Shown piece after piece: positions 17,137-28,082 of a DNA stretch of 64,000 nt. Position 1 is the first letter of the stretch, and each line of letters starts with the position of its first letter. The position numbers were made by a program, and so were the translations under genes. Source of the DNA: Gammaproteobacteria bacterium (GTDB lineage Bacteria > Pseudomonadota > Gammaproteobacteria > Steroidobacterales > GCA-2729495); NCBI GenBank assembly GCA_016874095.1, contig VGVH01000001.1:1-64000 (forward strand). The letters are read 5' to 3'. Under the pieces are notes generated by a model. The model was not told the DNA's origin. It made no database searches and was given only the letters and a program-made list of their open reading frames with translations.

Positions 17137-19012
17137 CGTCATCTGCCTCGGCCGCGCGGCGGTCGATCTCTACGGCCAGCAGCTCGGCACGCGCCTTGAG
17201 GACGTCCAGACGTTCGCAAAGTCACTCGGTGGCTCCTCGGCCAATGTCGCGGCCGGTCTCGCACGACTCGGCGTGCGCAGCGCCATGCTCACCCGGGTCG
17301 GCGACGAGCAGATGGGCCGCTTCGTGCGCGAGGCGCTTGCGCGCGAAGGCGTGGACACGAGCCACGTCGCTACCGACCCGCGACGCCTGACCGGCCTCGT
17401 CCTGCTCGGCGTTGCCGGCGCCGACGAGTTTCCGCACATCTTCTATCGCGAGAACTGCGCGGACCTCGGGCTGGAGACCGGCGATTTCGACGACACATGG
17501 ATCGGCTCGGCACGGGCGCTGGCCCTGACCGGCACCCACCTGTCGACTGCTGCCAGCGCAGCGGTCGCAGTCGAAGCAGTGCGACTCGCGTGCGCTGCCG
17601 GGACAGGCGTCGTGCTCGACATCGACTTCCGGCCGGTGCTGTGGGGCATCGGCCGCGCGGCGGATGGCGCCGCGCGGGCCGCCATCTCCACTGAGGCTAC
17701 CGCACGCCTGCAGTCGCTGCTGCCACACTGCGAACTCGTCGTCGGCACCGAAGACGAGATCCGCGTGGCCGGGGGATCGGGCGACACGGCGACGGCGCTC
17801 GCGGCCATTCGCATCCTCTGTCCGGGTACGGTCGTCGTCAAGCGCGGTGCCGCCGGCTGCGCGATCCACCCGCGCGACGGGGCGATGCTCGACGTGCCGG
17901 GCTTCCCTGTCGAGGTGCTCAACACGCTAGGCGCGGGCGATGCCTTCCTCGCCGGCTTCCTCTCCGGCTGGCTGGCTGGTGCCGACTGGCGCCGCTGCGC
18001 CACGCTCGGCAACGCCTGTGGCGCACTCGTCGTGTCGCGCCATGCCTGCACGCCAGCGATGCCCTCCGGCATCGAGCTGGAGGAATATCTCGCGCGCGCC
18101 GGCGACCTGGCCCGGCCAGCACTCGACGCTCCGCTCAGGGACCTGCACCTGGCGACGACGACGCGACGACCGCGCCGCAACCTCTGCGTACTCGCGTTCG
18201 ACCACCGGCGCCAGCTGGAGCAACTGGCGCGCGAATCAGGCGCACCGCTTGCGCGCATCGCCCGCTTCAAGGAGCTGGTGGCCGAGGCGTTCGCGGAAGT
18301 CGCTGGGGCGGCGAGCCATCCCGAGCGGCTGGGCGTCATCGTCGACGAGCGCTACGGCTCCGGCATCCTCGCGCGGCTGACGGTAGCCGGTCACTGGGTG
18401 GGCCGTGCCATCGAGGTACCCGGCTCATGGCCGGTCGAGTTCGAGGCGCGGCGCCATCCGGGCCTCGACCTGCAGTCCTGGCCAGTCGCGCAGGTGGTCA
18501 AGTGCCTGGTCGCCTGCCACCCGGACGATCCCGTCGAACAGCGGCTCGCTCAGGAAGAACGCGTGACCGAGCTGCACCTCGACTGCCAGGCGCTGTCGCG
18601 GGAGTTGTTGCTCGAAGTCGTGCTGCGGCGCGAGCGACCGGTGGATGATACGACGCTGGCACGGGTTCTCCGGCGCTTCTACAACCTCGGCGTACGCCCG
18701 GCCTGGTGGAAGCTGGAGCCGCAGAGCGATGCGTCCTGGCGGGCTGTCGGCGAGGTCATCGGCGATTTCGATCCGTATTGCAACGGTGTGCTGCTGCTCG
18801 GGCTGGATGCGCCCGAGGCGGAATTGCGCGCGGCGTTCGCGACCGCGGCACCCCATGCGATATGCCGCGGCTTCGCCGTCGGGCGCAGCATCTTCGGGCC
18901 GGCCGCGCGGGAGTGGCTCGCGGGGCGGTACTCCGATGCCGATACCATGCGCGATGTCGCCGACCGCTACCGGCGCCTCATCGACATCTGGCAGGGCCTG
19001 CGCCCGACATGA
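17117..19012 (+). CDS. iolC: 5-Dehydro-2-deoxygluconokinase fused to DUF2090 (putative DKGP aldolase)
   Basis: A 631-residue two-domain protein. Residues 1 to about 330 are a PfkB-family kinase (SLGGSSANVAAGLARLG, and NTLGAGDAFLAGF with catalytic base D275), which phosphorylates 5-dehydro-2-deoxygluconate. Residues ~340-631 are DUF2090 (LAFDHRRQLEQLA, FYNLGVRPAWWKLEP, GRSIFGPAAREW), a TIM-barrel thought to act as the next enzyme, 2-deoxy-5-keto-gluconate 6-phosphate aldolase. No separate iolJ is present, which supports this. Start ATG 17117 lies inside iolB. The products would be dihydroxyacetone phosphate and malonate semialdehyde. Confidence 0.92.
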   Translation: MSTRTLDVICLGRAAVDLYGQQLGTRLEDVQTFAKSLGGSSANVAAGLARLGVRSAMLTRVGDEQMGRFVREALAREGVDTSHVATDPRRLTGLVLLGVAGADEFPHIFYRENCADLGLETGDFDDTWIGSARALALTGTHLSTAASAAVAVEAVRLACAAGTGVVLDIDFRPVLWGIGRAADGAARAAISTEATARLQSLLPHCELVVGTEDEIRVAGGSGDTATALAAIRILCPGTVVVKRGAAGCAIHPRDGAMLDVPGFPVEVLNTLGAGDAFLAGFLSGWLAGADWRRCATLGNACGALVVSRHACTPAMPSGIELEEYLARAGDLARPALDAPLRDLHLATTTRRPRRNLCVLAFDHRRQLEQLARESGAPLARIARFKELVAEAFAEVAGAASHPERLGVIVDERYGSGILARLTVAGHWVGRAIEVPGSWPVEFEARRHPGLDLQSWPVAQVVKCLVACHPDDPVEQRLAQEERVTELHLDCQALSRELLLEVVLRRERPVDDTTLARVLRRFYNLGVRPAWWKLEPQSDASWRAVGEVIGDFDPYCNGVLLLGLDAPEAELRAAFATAAPHAICRGFAVGRSIFGPAAREWLAGRYSDADTMRDVADRYRRLIDIWQGLRPT

Positions 19013-19021
19013 CGTGAAGCG

Positions 19022-20845
19022 ATGCAACGACTGCGACTGACCATGGCCCAGGCGCTGGTGCGCCACCTTGCCGCCCAGTACACGCTGGACGAACACGGCG
19101 GCGAGACTCCGCTCTTCGCCGGCGTGTTCGCCATCTTCGGCCACGGCAACGTGGCGGGGCTCGGCGAAGCGCTGGCCGACGCAGGGCCCGCGCTCCCGAC
19201 GTTCCGCGCGCACAACGAGCAGGGCATGGCCCATGCCGCGATCGCGTTCGCCAAGGCCAGCAACCGGCGCCGGATGATGGCCTGTACGACCTCGATCGGC
19301 CCCGGCGCGACCAACATGTTGACAGCCGCGGCGCTGGCGCACGTCAACCGCCTGCCGGTGCTGTTCCTGCCGGGTGACGTGTTCGCCAGCCGCCGGCCCG
19401 ACCCGGTGCTGCAGCAGCTCGAAGACTTCGGCGACCCGACCGTGACCGCCAACGACTGCTTCCGGCCGGTGTCGCGCTACTTCGACCGCATCACCCGGCC
19501 GGAGCAGCTGCTGCGGTCGTTGCCGGCGGCGCTGGCAGTGCTCACGGACCCGGCGCAGTGCGGACCAGCAACGCTGGCGCTGCCACAGGACGTGCAGGCG
19601 GAAGCATGGAACTGGCCGGAGGGCTTCTTTGCGCGGCGCGTGCACGCGCTGTTTCGTGCGCCACCGGATTCGCGGCAACTCGCCCGGGCGGTGGCCGTAC
19701 TGCGGACCGCGAGGCGCCCCCTGCTCATCGCCGGCGGCGGTGTGCACTACAGCGGCGCCTGCGAGGCGCTGCGCCAGTTCGCCGAGCGCCGCGGCATCCC
19801 CGTCGCCGAGACACAGGCGGGCAAGGGCGCGCTCGCTGCCGCGCACGCTGCCAATGTCGGCGGCATCGGCGTGACCGGCTCGACGGCGGCGAACGCGCTC
19901 GCGGCGGAGGCCGACGTCGTGATCGCGGTGGGCACGCGCCTGCAGGATTTCACGACAGGCTCCGGGCGCCTGTTCGACGCGACTCGCACTCGTCTGATCG
20001 CCATCAATGTGGCCAGTCACGACGCCGGCAAGTACGACGCCATCCCACTCGTGGCCGATGCGCTCACCGCGCTTCACGCGCTCGAGGCGGGACTCGGCGA
20101 CACGGCCGCCGATGCCGGCTGGACGGCACGTGCTTCGACACTGGCGCGGGACTGGCAGTCGGCGGTGACCAGCGCGACGCGGCCTGCCGGCAAGCTGCTG
20201 CCCTCCGATGCCGAGGTGCTCGGAGTCGCGAACCGTGTGCTCGGGTCGAACGGCACGGTGGTGTGTGCGGCAGGTGGATTGCCCGGCGAACTGCACAAAT
20301 TGTGGCAGGCAGCCGGCCCGGGCAGCTACCACGTCGAATACGGCTACTCCTGCATGGGCTACGAGATCGCCGGCGCGCTCGGCGTGAAACTCGCGATGCC
20401 GGAGCGCGACGTGCTGGTGATGGTCGGCGACGGCAGTTACCTGATGCTGAACAGCGAGCTCGCGACCTCGATAGCCCTCGGCCTGAAGCTGACGGTCTGC
20501 CTGCTCGACAACCGCGGCTTCGGCTGCATCAACCGGTTGCAGAAGGGCCTCGGCGGCGCAGCGTTCAACAATCTGCTCGGCGCAGCGCCCCGCATCGATT
20601 TTGCCGCACATGCGCGGGCCCTCGGCGCAGAGGCGGAGCAGGTGGCCGGACTCGACCAGCTGGAACCCGCACTGCGACGCGCGCTCGCCGCACCACGCAC
20701 GGCAGTCGTCGTCATCGAGACCGATCCCGAGCGTTCCACCGTTGCAGGCGGCACCTGGTGGGACGTTCCGGTCGCCGCGGTCTCGGCACGGCCGGCCGTG
20801 CAGGACGCGCACCGCGACTACCGCGCGCGGCTCGACGGCGAGTGA
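19022..20845 (+). CDS. iolD: 3D-(3,5/4)-Trihydroxycyclohexane-1,2-dione hydrolase
   Basis: A 607-residue ThDP-dependent enzyme that opens the inositol ring to 5-deoxy-glucuronate. It has the three-domain ThDP fold: an N-terminal PYR domain with the glutamate in FRAHNEQGMAHAAIAFAK, a central domain (LLIAGGGVHYSGA) and a C-terminal PP domain with the diphosphate motif GDGSYLMLNSELATSIALGL. The length is normal for IolD. It starts 9 bp after iolC. Confidence 0.94.
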   Translation: MQRLRLTMAQALVRHLAAQYTLDEHGGETPLFAGVFAIFGHGNVAGLGEALADAGPALPTFRAHNEQGMAHAAIAFAKASNRRRMMACTTSIGPGATNMLTAAALAHVNRLPVLFLPGDVFASRRPDPVLQQLEDFGDPTVTANDCFRPVSRYFDRITRPEQLLRSLPAALAVLTDPAQCGPATLALPQDVQAEAWNWPEGFFARRVHALFRAPPDSRQLARAVAVLRTARRPLLIAGGGVHYSGACEALRQFAERRGIPVAETQAGKGALAAAHAANVGGIGVTGSTAANALAAEADVVIAVGTRLQDFTTGSGRLFDATRTRLIAINVASHDAGKYDAIPLVADALTALHALEAGLGDTAADAGWTARASTLARDWQSAVTSATRPAGKLLPSDAEVLGVANRVLGSNGTVVCAAGGLPGELHKLWQAAGPGSYHVEYGYSCMGYEIAGALGVKLAMPERDVLVMVGDGSYLMLNSELATSIALGLKLTVCLLDNRGFGCINRLQKGLGGAAFNNLLGAAPRIDFAAHARALGAEAEQVAGLDQLEPALRRALAAPRTAVVVIETDPERSTVAGGTWWDVPVAAVSARPAVQDAHRDYRARLDGE

Positions 20846-20850
20846 CATCC

Positions 20851-21738
20851 ATGGCAATCCGCATCGGCATCAATCCGCTCACCTGGACCAACGACGACCT
20901 GCCTGCGCTCGGCGCAGACATCCCGCTCGAGGTCTGCCTGCGCGAGGCCCGCACCGCGGGCTACGCCGGCGTCGAGCTCGGCCGCAAGCTGCCCCGCGAG
21001 CCGGAGGTGCTCGGGCCGCTGCTCCGGTCGCACGGCCTCGACCTCGTGTCCGGCTGGTACAGCACGCGGCTCCTCGATCGCGACGCCGACGCCGAGTTCG
21101 CCGCCATGGCCGACCACTTCCGGTTGCTGAAGGCGCTGGGCTGCGCGGTGTGCGTCGTGGCCGAGGTCACGGGCTGCGTGCATGGCGACCTGCGGGCGCG
21201 GCAGTCGAGCCGCCCGACACTCGCCGCGGGCGAGTGGCCGGCCTTCGGCGCGCGTCTCACGTCACTCGCCGAGCACATGCGCGACGCCGGGCTGGGCCTC
21301 GCGTACCACCACCACATGGGCACCGTCGTGCAGTCGGCTGTCGACGTGGACGCGCTGATGGCGCACACCGGCGAGGCAGTGGGCCTGTTGCTCGACACCG
21401 GCCACCTGACCTTCGGTGGCGCCGACCCGGTGGCGGTGGCGCGCCGTCACGGACAGCGGGTCGTGCACCTGCACTGCAAGGACGTCCGTCCCGCGGTACT
21501 CGCGCGCAGTCGCAACCGCGACACGAGTTTCCTCGCGGCAGTACTGGACGGCGTGTTCACCGTTCCTGGCGACGGCTGCGTCGACTACCCGGCGGTGCTG
21601 GGAGCGCTGGCAGCCGCCGGCTACTCGGGCTGGTGTGTGGTCGAGGCCGAACAGGACCCGACAGTCGCCACGCCCGCGCGCTATGCCCGGCTCGGCTACG
21701 ACTACCTCGCGCGGGAAGTCGCGATCGCCTTCGGTTGA
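20851..21738 (+). CDS. iolE: myo-Inosose-2 dehydratase
   Basis: A 295-residue TIM-barrel protein of the xylose-isomerase-like (AP endonuclease 2) fold that dehydrates 2-keto-myo-inositol to the diketone used by IolD. Family features are INPLTWTNDDLPALG at the start, YHHHMGTVVQS, LLLDTGHLTFGGADP and HLHCKDVR for metal ligands, and GYSGWCVVEAEQDP near the end. Start ATG 20851, 5 bp after the iolD stop. Last gene of the + strand iol transcript; it converges on the phytase gene with 10 bp between stop codons. Confidence 0.92.
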   Translation: MAIRIGINPLTWTNDDLPALGADIPLEVCLREARTAGYAGVELGRKLPREPEVLGPLLRSHGLDLVSGWYSTRLLDRDADAEFAAMADHFRLLKALGCAVCVVAEVTGCVHGDLRARQSSRPTLAAGEWPAFGARLTSLAEHMRDAGLGLAYHHHMGTVVQSAVDVDALMAHTGEAVGLLLDTGHLTFGGADPVAVARRHGQRVVHLHCKDVRPAVLARSRNRDTSFLAAVLDGVFTVPGDGCVDYPAVLGALAAAGYSGWCVVEAEQDPTVATPARYARLGYDYLAREVAIAFG

Positions 21739-21758
21739 ACCGCGACGCTCAGCGCGGT
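21739..21758. terminator. Small hairpin between convergent iolE and phytase genes
   Basis: ACCGCG and CGCGGT arms around an 8-bp loop span the junction of the two convergent 3' ends. No clear T-tract on either side, so it is only a weak terminator candidate. Confidence 0.3.
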
Positions 21759-23824
21759 GGGGCACCGTCGAGACCGAGCGCGCCGGCTATCGCGGCCCAG
21801 GGCACCAGCTTGAAGTTCTGCCGCTCGGCCGGCGAGATGTTGCGGCCGTCCTGCGCGACGAACAGGCCACCGCCCGGCGCGCCGCTTGCCACGTCGAGGC
21901 CGTCGGTCTCGGAGACGCCGTCGATGCCCGCGGCGTCGTTGGCCACCACCGAGAAGAAGCCAACAAACTCGTTGGGCGGCGCACGGCGGTAGACGGCGTA
22001 GTTGTCCGCGCCCTGGTTGGATGCCACGAGGTAGCCGGCGCCCGCCGCGCCGAGGTACAGCGCGAGGCCCTCGACGTCGTCGGTCAGCCGACCGCCCTCG
22101 ACCGTGTCGATCGCGGTCCGCTCCGCGCCACCGTCAGGCTCGGCGTTGTAGCGCCACAGGCCGACGTCCTCCTCGGCGACGAACAGCACGCCGCTGTCGT
22201 CGTCGGCGACGCAGCCCTCCGCCTGGCTACCGACCGTGAAATCGCGTACCGGTTTCGCCGTCACCCGCCCGCCCGTGGCAGCCAGTTCCCACTGGCGGAA
22301 GGTGCCGTCTTCGCTGTCGTTGATGAACACGTAGTAGCGGCCGGACTTCGCGCTGCGGTACATGCACAGGCCGTAGGGGTCGGCGAGGCCCGTCGGCACG
22401 AGCTCAGCCGCCACGTCGACGAGCTTGCGCGTGGCCGGGTCGAGCCGGTAGAGCGAGAGGCTTTTCTTGGTGCGGTTGGAGGCTGCCACGATCGTCGTCG
22501 CACGGTCGGCCAGCGGGAATCCGTCGCGCAGGTCGACGTTGTTCATGCGACCGTCGTTCAGCGACTGCAACACCTGCCCATCCAGGTCGTAGACGACGAG
22601 CCCGCGCTTCTTGTTGGTGGCGATGATGAGACTGCGGGCCGGATCGCGCGGATCGACCCAGATCGCCGGATCGTCGGCCGCATCGCCGTAGTCCGGCACC
22701 GGCTCGGTCTCCACCGTCGGCCTGACCGCGCTCGCAGACGATGCTGGCAGCTGGCGCGGGTCGGAAGGGGTTGCTGCTGGCAGGCCGAGCGCCGCGGCGA
22801 TGGCAGACCAGCCGACGAGTTTCACGTTGCCACCCTCTTCGCCATTGTCTTCGTCGAAGACGGCCAGCGCGCCCGCCTCGTAGCCCGGGCCGAGGGCGAG
22901 CGGCGTGATGGCGAGACCCTCCGCCTCCTCGACGCCGTCGCTGCCGCCACCCGCGGCAAGAGTGAACGCGCCGACGAACTCGCCACTCGCGGCACGCCAT
23001 GCGAGAAACCGGCCGGCGGCCACGTCGCTCGCGACGAGCAGTGCCTGGCCGTCAGCGGCAGGCCGCAGCGCGATGCCCTTCACTTCCTCGGCGATGCGGC
23101 CGAACGGCACGACGAGATCGAGCGCCTGGCGCTCGGCATCGGTTTCGGGTTCGGCGGCGAACCGCCAGATGCCGACGGCCTCCTCCGTCGCGTACAGCGT
23201 GCCGGTTCCGGGATCGACCGCGCAGTAACCCGCGCCGGCTCCGACCGGGATCGACCGGACGAGGCGGCCGTCGACACGATCGCCGCGGGCGAACAGCTGC
23301 CACTGCTGCAGCGTGCCGCCGTCGACCGCAGCGAACGCGTACTGGCTTCCGGAGTTCGGGCTGCGCCACAGGCAAAGCCCGACGACTTCGCCGCCGGTGT
23401 CGAGTACCCGAGCGCCAGCGTTGCCGATGGCGCGTGTCGCCGGGTCAACCGTGAGGATGCGCAGGCCGCCGTCGCGGCGGTCGTAGCCGACGACGATGGG
23501 CGCCGTGCGTCCACCGAACTCGAAGCCCTCGGCCACGGCGACATAGTCGAACTCGCCGTCGTTGAAATGCGCGACGCGCCGTCCGTCGAGGGCAAAAGCT
23601 TCGAGGCCGGCCGTGCCGGCGCTCGCGAGCAGCAGGCTTTGTGCCGCGTCGGCGGGATGCAGCCAGAAGGCGACGTCGTTGCCGTCGTCTTCGAGGCTGG
23701 CCGGCAGTTCGGCCGCGACCGGGACGGCGGCGCTGGATGCCACCGAGGACTCCGTCTGCGGGACCGGTGTCGGGCGGCAGGCCGCCACCAGCAGTATCGT
23801 TGCGAGCAGAGCGTGGCGGATCAC
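21749..23824 (-). CDS. Tandem beta-propeller phytase lipoprotein
   Basis: A 691-residue lipoprotein with lipobox LLVAAC (Cys16, no Asp at +2, so outer-membrane sorting is likely) and two 3-phytase (BPP) domains. Domain 2 (about 375-690) keeps the calcium and phosphate motifs: DDPAIWVDPRDP, ATNKKRG, NDGRMNNVDLRDGF, VAEEDVGLWRY, DDVEGLALY and DGVSETDGLD. Domain 1 (about 42-347) has the same layout in degraded form (NDVAFWLHP, EFDYVAVAEGF, ATEEAVGIWRF, EEVKGIAL). BPPs strip phosphates from calcium-phytate. GTG start 23824, with AGGAAG upstream. It is divergent from the OPA transporter and shares operator D. Confidence 0.92.
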   Translation of the reverse strand: MIRHALLATILLVAACRPTPVPQTESSVASSAAVPVAAELPASLEDDGNDVAFWLHPADAAQSLLLASAGTAGLEAFALDGRRVAHFNDGEFDYVAVAEGFEFGGRTAPIVVGYDRRDGGLRILTVDPATRAIGNAGARVLDTGGEVVGLCLWRSPNSGSQYAFAAVDGGTLQQWQLFARGDRVDGRLVRSIPVGAGAGYCAVDPGTGTLYATEEAVGIWRFAAEPETDAERQALDLVVPFGRIAEEVKGIALRPAADGQALLVASDVAAGRFLAWRAASGEFVGAFTLAAGGGSDGVEEAEGLAITPLALGPGYEAGALAVFDEDNGEEGGNVKLVGWSAIAAALGLPAATPSDPRQLPASSASAVRPTVETEPVPDYGDAADDPAIWVDPRDPARSLIIATNKKRGLVVYDLDGQVLQSLNDGRMNNVDLRDGFPLADRATTIVAASNRTKKSLSLYRLDPATRKLVDVAAELVPTGLADPYGLCMYRSAKSGRYYVFINDSEDGTFRQWELAATGGRVTAKPVRDFTVGSQAEGCVADDDSGVLFVAEEDVGLWRYNAEPDGGAERTAIDTVEGGRLTDDVEGLALYLGAAGAGYLVASNQGADNYAVYRRAPPNEFVGFFSVVANDAAGIDGVSETDGLDVASGAPGGGLFVAQDGRNISPAERQNFKLVPWAAIAGALGLDGAPPR

Positions 23825-23838
23825 GGCGGTCTTCCTGA

Positions 23839-23884
23839 TGGAAAAAACTTTCCATACCTGTACTATATTGGAATGTATATTTCA
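23839..23884. promoter_or_regulatory. Paired operator D (between phytase and OPA transporter)
   Basis: TGGAAAAAACTTTCCA at 23839 (perfect arms) and TGGAATGTATATTTCA at 23869, 30 bp start to start, in the 83-bp gap between divergent genes. One pair could govern both directions: phytase on the left; transporter, phosphatase and mmsA on the right. Confidence 0.7.
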
Positions 23885-23907
23885 ACCTCAGCGGCGGACC
23901 ACTTGCC

Positions 23908-25251
23908 GTGATTCCAACGCTCGCCTCCGGCCCTGACCGGCCGCAGCTCGCCGCTGGCGCGGCGGTCGACGCGCTCTACCATCGGCACCGGTTGCGTATC
24001 CTGCTGGCCATCACGCTCGGCTACAGCTTTGCCTACACCTGCCGCCTGGCGCTGTCGGTCGTGAAGAAGCCGCTGCTCGATGCGGGCATCTTCTCACCCA
24101 CGGAACTCGGGCTGATCGGCTCGGCGCTGTTCTACGCCTACGCCGTCGGAAAACTCGTCAACGGATTTCTCGCCGACCACGCCAACATGAAGTGGTTCTT
24201 CGCTACCGGCGTGCTGGTGTCGGCGCTGCTCAACATCGGCATGGGTTTCTCGACGGTGCTCGCCGTGTCCGTGGCGTTATGGGCTTTGAACGGCTGGTTC
24301 CAGGGGTTCGGCGCACCGGCCGGCGTGGTCGCGATGACGCAGTGGTTCAGCAACCGGGAGCGGGGTCGCGTCTACGGTGTCTGGAGCACCGCCCATTCGA
24401 TCGGCGAAGGACTGACGTTCTTCGTGATCGCCGGTCTTGTCAGCCTGTTCGGCTGGCGCTACGGCTTCTTCGGTCCCGGCCTGCTCTGCGTCGTCGTCGC
24501 GCTCGGCATCTACGCGCTGATGCAGGACCGGCCGCGGACACTCGGCCTTCCCGAGGTCAACGCCTGGCAGGGAGTGGCGCCGGCTGGCGGTACGCCGATC
24601 GCTGTTGGGCCGGGCCAGCTGATCGCGCTGCAGTTCTCGGTGCTGCGGATCCGCGCGATCTGGGTACTGGCGCTCGCGAGCGCCAGCAACTACGTGACGC
24701 GTTACGCCATCAACAGCTGGGGCGTGCTTTACCTGCAGGAGGCCCGTGGGTACTCGCTGCTCGAGGCCGGCTCATTCCTGCTCGCCAGCACGCTCGCCGG
24801 CATCGCTGGCTGCGTCGCCTACGGCTTCATCTCCGACAAGGTATTCGCCGCGCGGCGGCCTCCAACCAATCTGCTGTTCTCGCTGTGCGAGATCGCGGGC
24901 ATGGTGCTGATCTTCTTCGGGCCGCGCGATCCCGTGGCGCTGACCGCCGCCTTCGTGCTCTACGGCCTCGGGCTGAACGGTCTTGTCACCTCACTCGGCG
25001 GCCTGTTCGCGGTGGACGTGTCGCCGAAGCGCGTAGCCGGCGCGACCATGGGCATCATCGGCATCTTCAGCTACATCGGTGCTGCCGTGCAGGAGAACGT
25101 GAGCGGTGTGCTGATCGAACAGGGCCTGCGCATCGCAGCCGACGGCAGCCGGGACTATGATTTCGGCCCCGTTATCGCCTTCTGGCTGGGTTCGGCGGTA
25201 CTGTCGATGCTGCTGGCGGCGACACTGTGGCGCGTCCAGACCAGGGATTGA
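23908..25251 (+). CDS. OPA-family (GlpT/UhpT-like) organophosphate:phosphate antiporter
   Basis: A 447-residue, 12-TM MFS protein of the organophosphate:Pi antiporter group. The positions that form the GlpT active site are all kept: R46 (YTCRLALS, GlpT R45), K82 (AVGKLVNG, K80), H163 (TAHSIGEG, H165) and R265 (NYVTRYAI, R269). It therefore most likely carries a phosphorylated substrate in exchange for phosphate across the inner membrane. It is the only inner-membrane transporter in the inositol regulon, so import of an inositol phosphate for the cytosolic IMPase is a reasonable inference. GTG start at 23908. Confidence 0.85.
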   Translation: MIPTLASGPDRPQLAAGAAVDALYHRHRLRILLAITLGYSFAYTCRLALSVVKKPLLDAGIFSPTELGLIGSALFYAYAVGKLVNGFLADHANMKWFFATGVLVSALLNIGMGFSTVLAVSVALWALNGWFQGFGAPAGVVAMTQWFSNRERGRVYGVWSTAHSIGEGLTFFVIAGLVSLFGWRYGFFGPGLLCVVVALGIYALMQDRPRTLGLPEVNAWQGVAPAGGTPIAVGPGQLIALQFSVLRIRAIWVLALASASNYVTRYAINSWGVLYLQEARGYSLLEAGSFLLASTLAGIAGCVAYGFISDKVFAARRPPTNLLFSLCEIAGMVLIFFGPRDPVALTAAFVLYGLGLNGLVTSLGGLFAVDVSPKRVAGATMGIIGIFSYIGAAVQENVSGVLIEQGLRIAADGSRDYDFGPVIAFWLGSAVLSMLLAATLWRVQTRD

Positions 25252-25253
25252 AG

Positions 25254-26543
25254 ATGATCGGACGAGCGACTCCACCGGAAACACGCGTATTGCTGGCGAC
25301 CGCGGCAGCCTTGTTGCTCGGCGCCTGCAGCGCCGAGGCACCACGGGAGTCCGGTGCAGCGGCTGAGCCGGAGCCGTCCGCCGTGCGCATACTCGCGCTC
25401 GGCGACACGGGCTACGACTACCCCTTCCTCGACACCGAAGATTACGCCGCAGGCGAGACGGTGACGGACTACATCGCACGCGCCCGGGCCAAGTGGCTCG
25501 ACGACGGCCGGCCGATCGCGGACTTCGCGGCACCACCGCCGCATGCGCTGCCGGACAACGGTGGCGTGGTTGCCGCCTCGGGGCTGCGCCCGGTGAGTAC
25601 TGCTGCGGGGCGCTACTGCGCCAGGCGCGGCTGCGACTTCGGCGTCCTGCTCGGCGACAACGTCTACCCCGACGGACTCACCCTCGACACCGACGGCAAG
25701 CGCGACGCAGATCGCCTGCAACGGCTGTTCGTCGAGCCGCTGGCGCCGCTCGCAGCCGGGAACGACGCGTTCCGCTTCTACGCGCTGCTCGGCAACCACG
25801 ACTGGCGAACCTCGCGCGGCGGCGCTCGCGCGCAGCTCGAGTTCCTGGAGCGGACACCGCCGTTCCACATGGATGGCTTCTGGTATCGGGTCGTGCCGAC
25901 TAACGGTCGCGGGCTCGTCGAGCTGTTCGTGATCGACACCACGCTCCTGCTCGGCAGCGTCGAAGTCCCGGAAATCGCCGTCGGCGCGGACGGCCGCGAA
26001 CTGCCCCCGGACGGTCTCGACGAGAATCCAAAAGGCGTTCTGCCGCTGGCGCCCGGCGAGGCCGACCAGGTGCGATGGCTCGAGCAGGCGCTGGCGGACT
26101 CGACCGCGCCGTGGAGAATCGTCCTGGGCCATCACCCGCTGTGGTCTTCGGGTGGCACCAAGTCGGCACAGGCGCGGGTGCTACGGTCGTTGTTGTTGCC
26201 TGCGCTGTGCCGGGGGGCAGACGCGTACATCGCCGGGCACGACCACACGCTCGAGGTCCATCTCGACGACTGTCGGCAGGTGGCGTCCGGTCTCGCACCG
26301 CTGCTGCACGTGGTATCGGGAGCCGGCGCCAAGCAGCGGGCCGTGCACAAGCCTTTCGCTGCCCACCAGCTGGAGGGACACCCCGAACTGACTTCGCTGT
26401 GGGCGCGCGGACTCATCTGGGGATTCATCCACCTGGAACTGACGCGGGAGCGGGCGCGCGTGCAGGTTGTCAGCACCGCAAACGACGGCGGCGGAGTGCC
26501 GGTCGAGGAATTCGCCTACGATTACGCTCGACGCCCCGACTGA
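25254..26543 (+). CDS. Metallophosphoesterase lipoprotein (purple-acid-phosphatase-like)
   Basis: A 429-residue lipoprotein (lipobox LLLGAC) with a complete calcineurin-like dimetal site: [36 protein letters not shown] and [11 protein letters not shown]. The arrangement resembles tartrate-resistant acid phosphatases. It begins 2 bp after the transporter stop. In this locus it probably removes phosphates left by the phytase, which tends to stop at lower inositol phosphates. Start ATG 25254 is chosen over an upstream start because it gives a proper signal sequence. Confidence 0.88.
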   Translation: MIGRATPPETRVLLATAAALLLGACSAEAPRESGAAAEPEPSAVRILALGDTGYDYPFLDTEDYAAGETVTDYIARARAKWLDDGRPIADFAAPPPHALPDNGGVVAASGLRPVSTAAGRYCARRGCDFGVLLGDNVYPDGLTLDTDGKRDADRLQRLFVEPLAPLAAGNDAFRFYALLGNHDWRTSRGGARAQLEFLERTPPFHMDGFWYRVVPTNGRGLVELFVIDTTLLLGSVEVPEIAVGADGRELPPDGLDENPKGVLPLAPGEADQVRWLEQALADSTAPWRIVLGHHPLWSSGGTKSAQARVLRSLLLPALCRGADAYIAGHDHTLEVHLDDCRQVASGLAPLLHVVSGAGAKQRAVHKPFAAHQLEGHPELTSLWARGLIWGFIHLELTRERARVQVVSTANDGGGVPVEEFAYDYARRPD

Positions 26544-26554
26544 GACCTGCTGCC

Positions 26555-28075
<1,521 letters not shown>

Positions 28076-28082
28076 GATGTAG

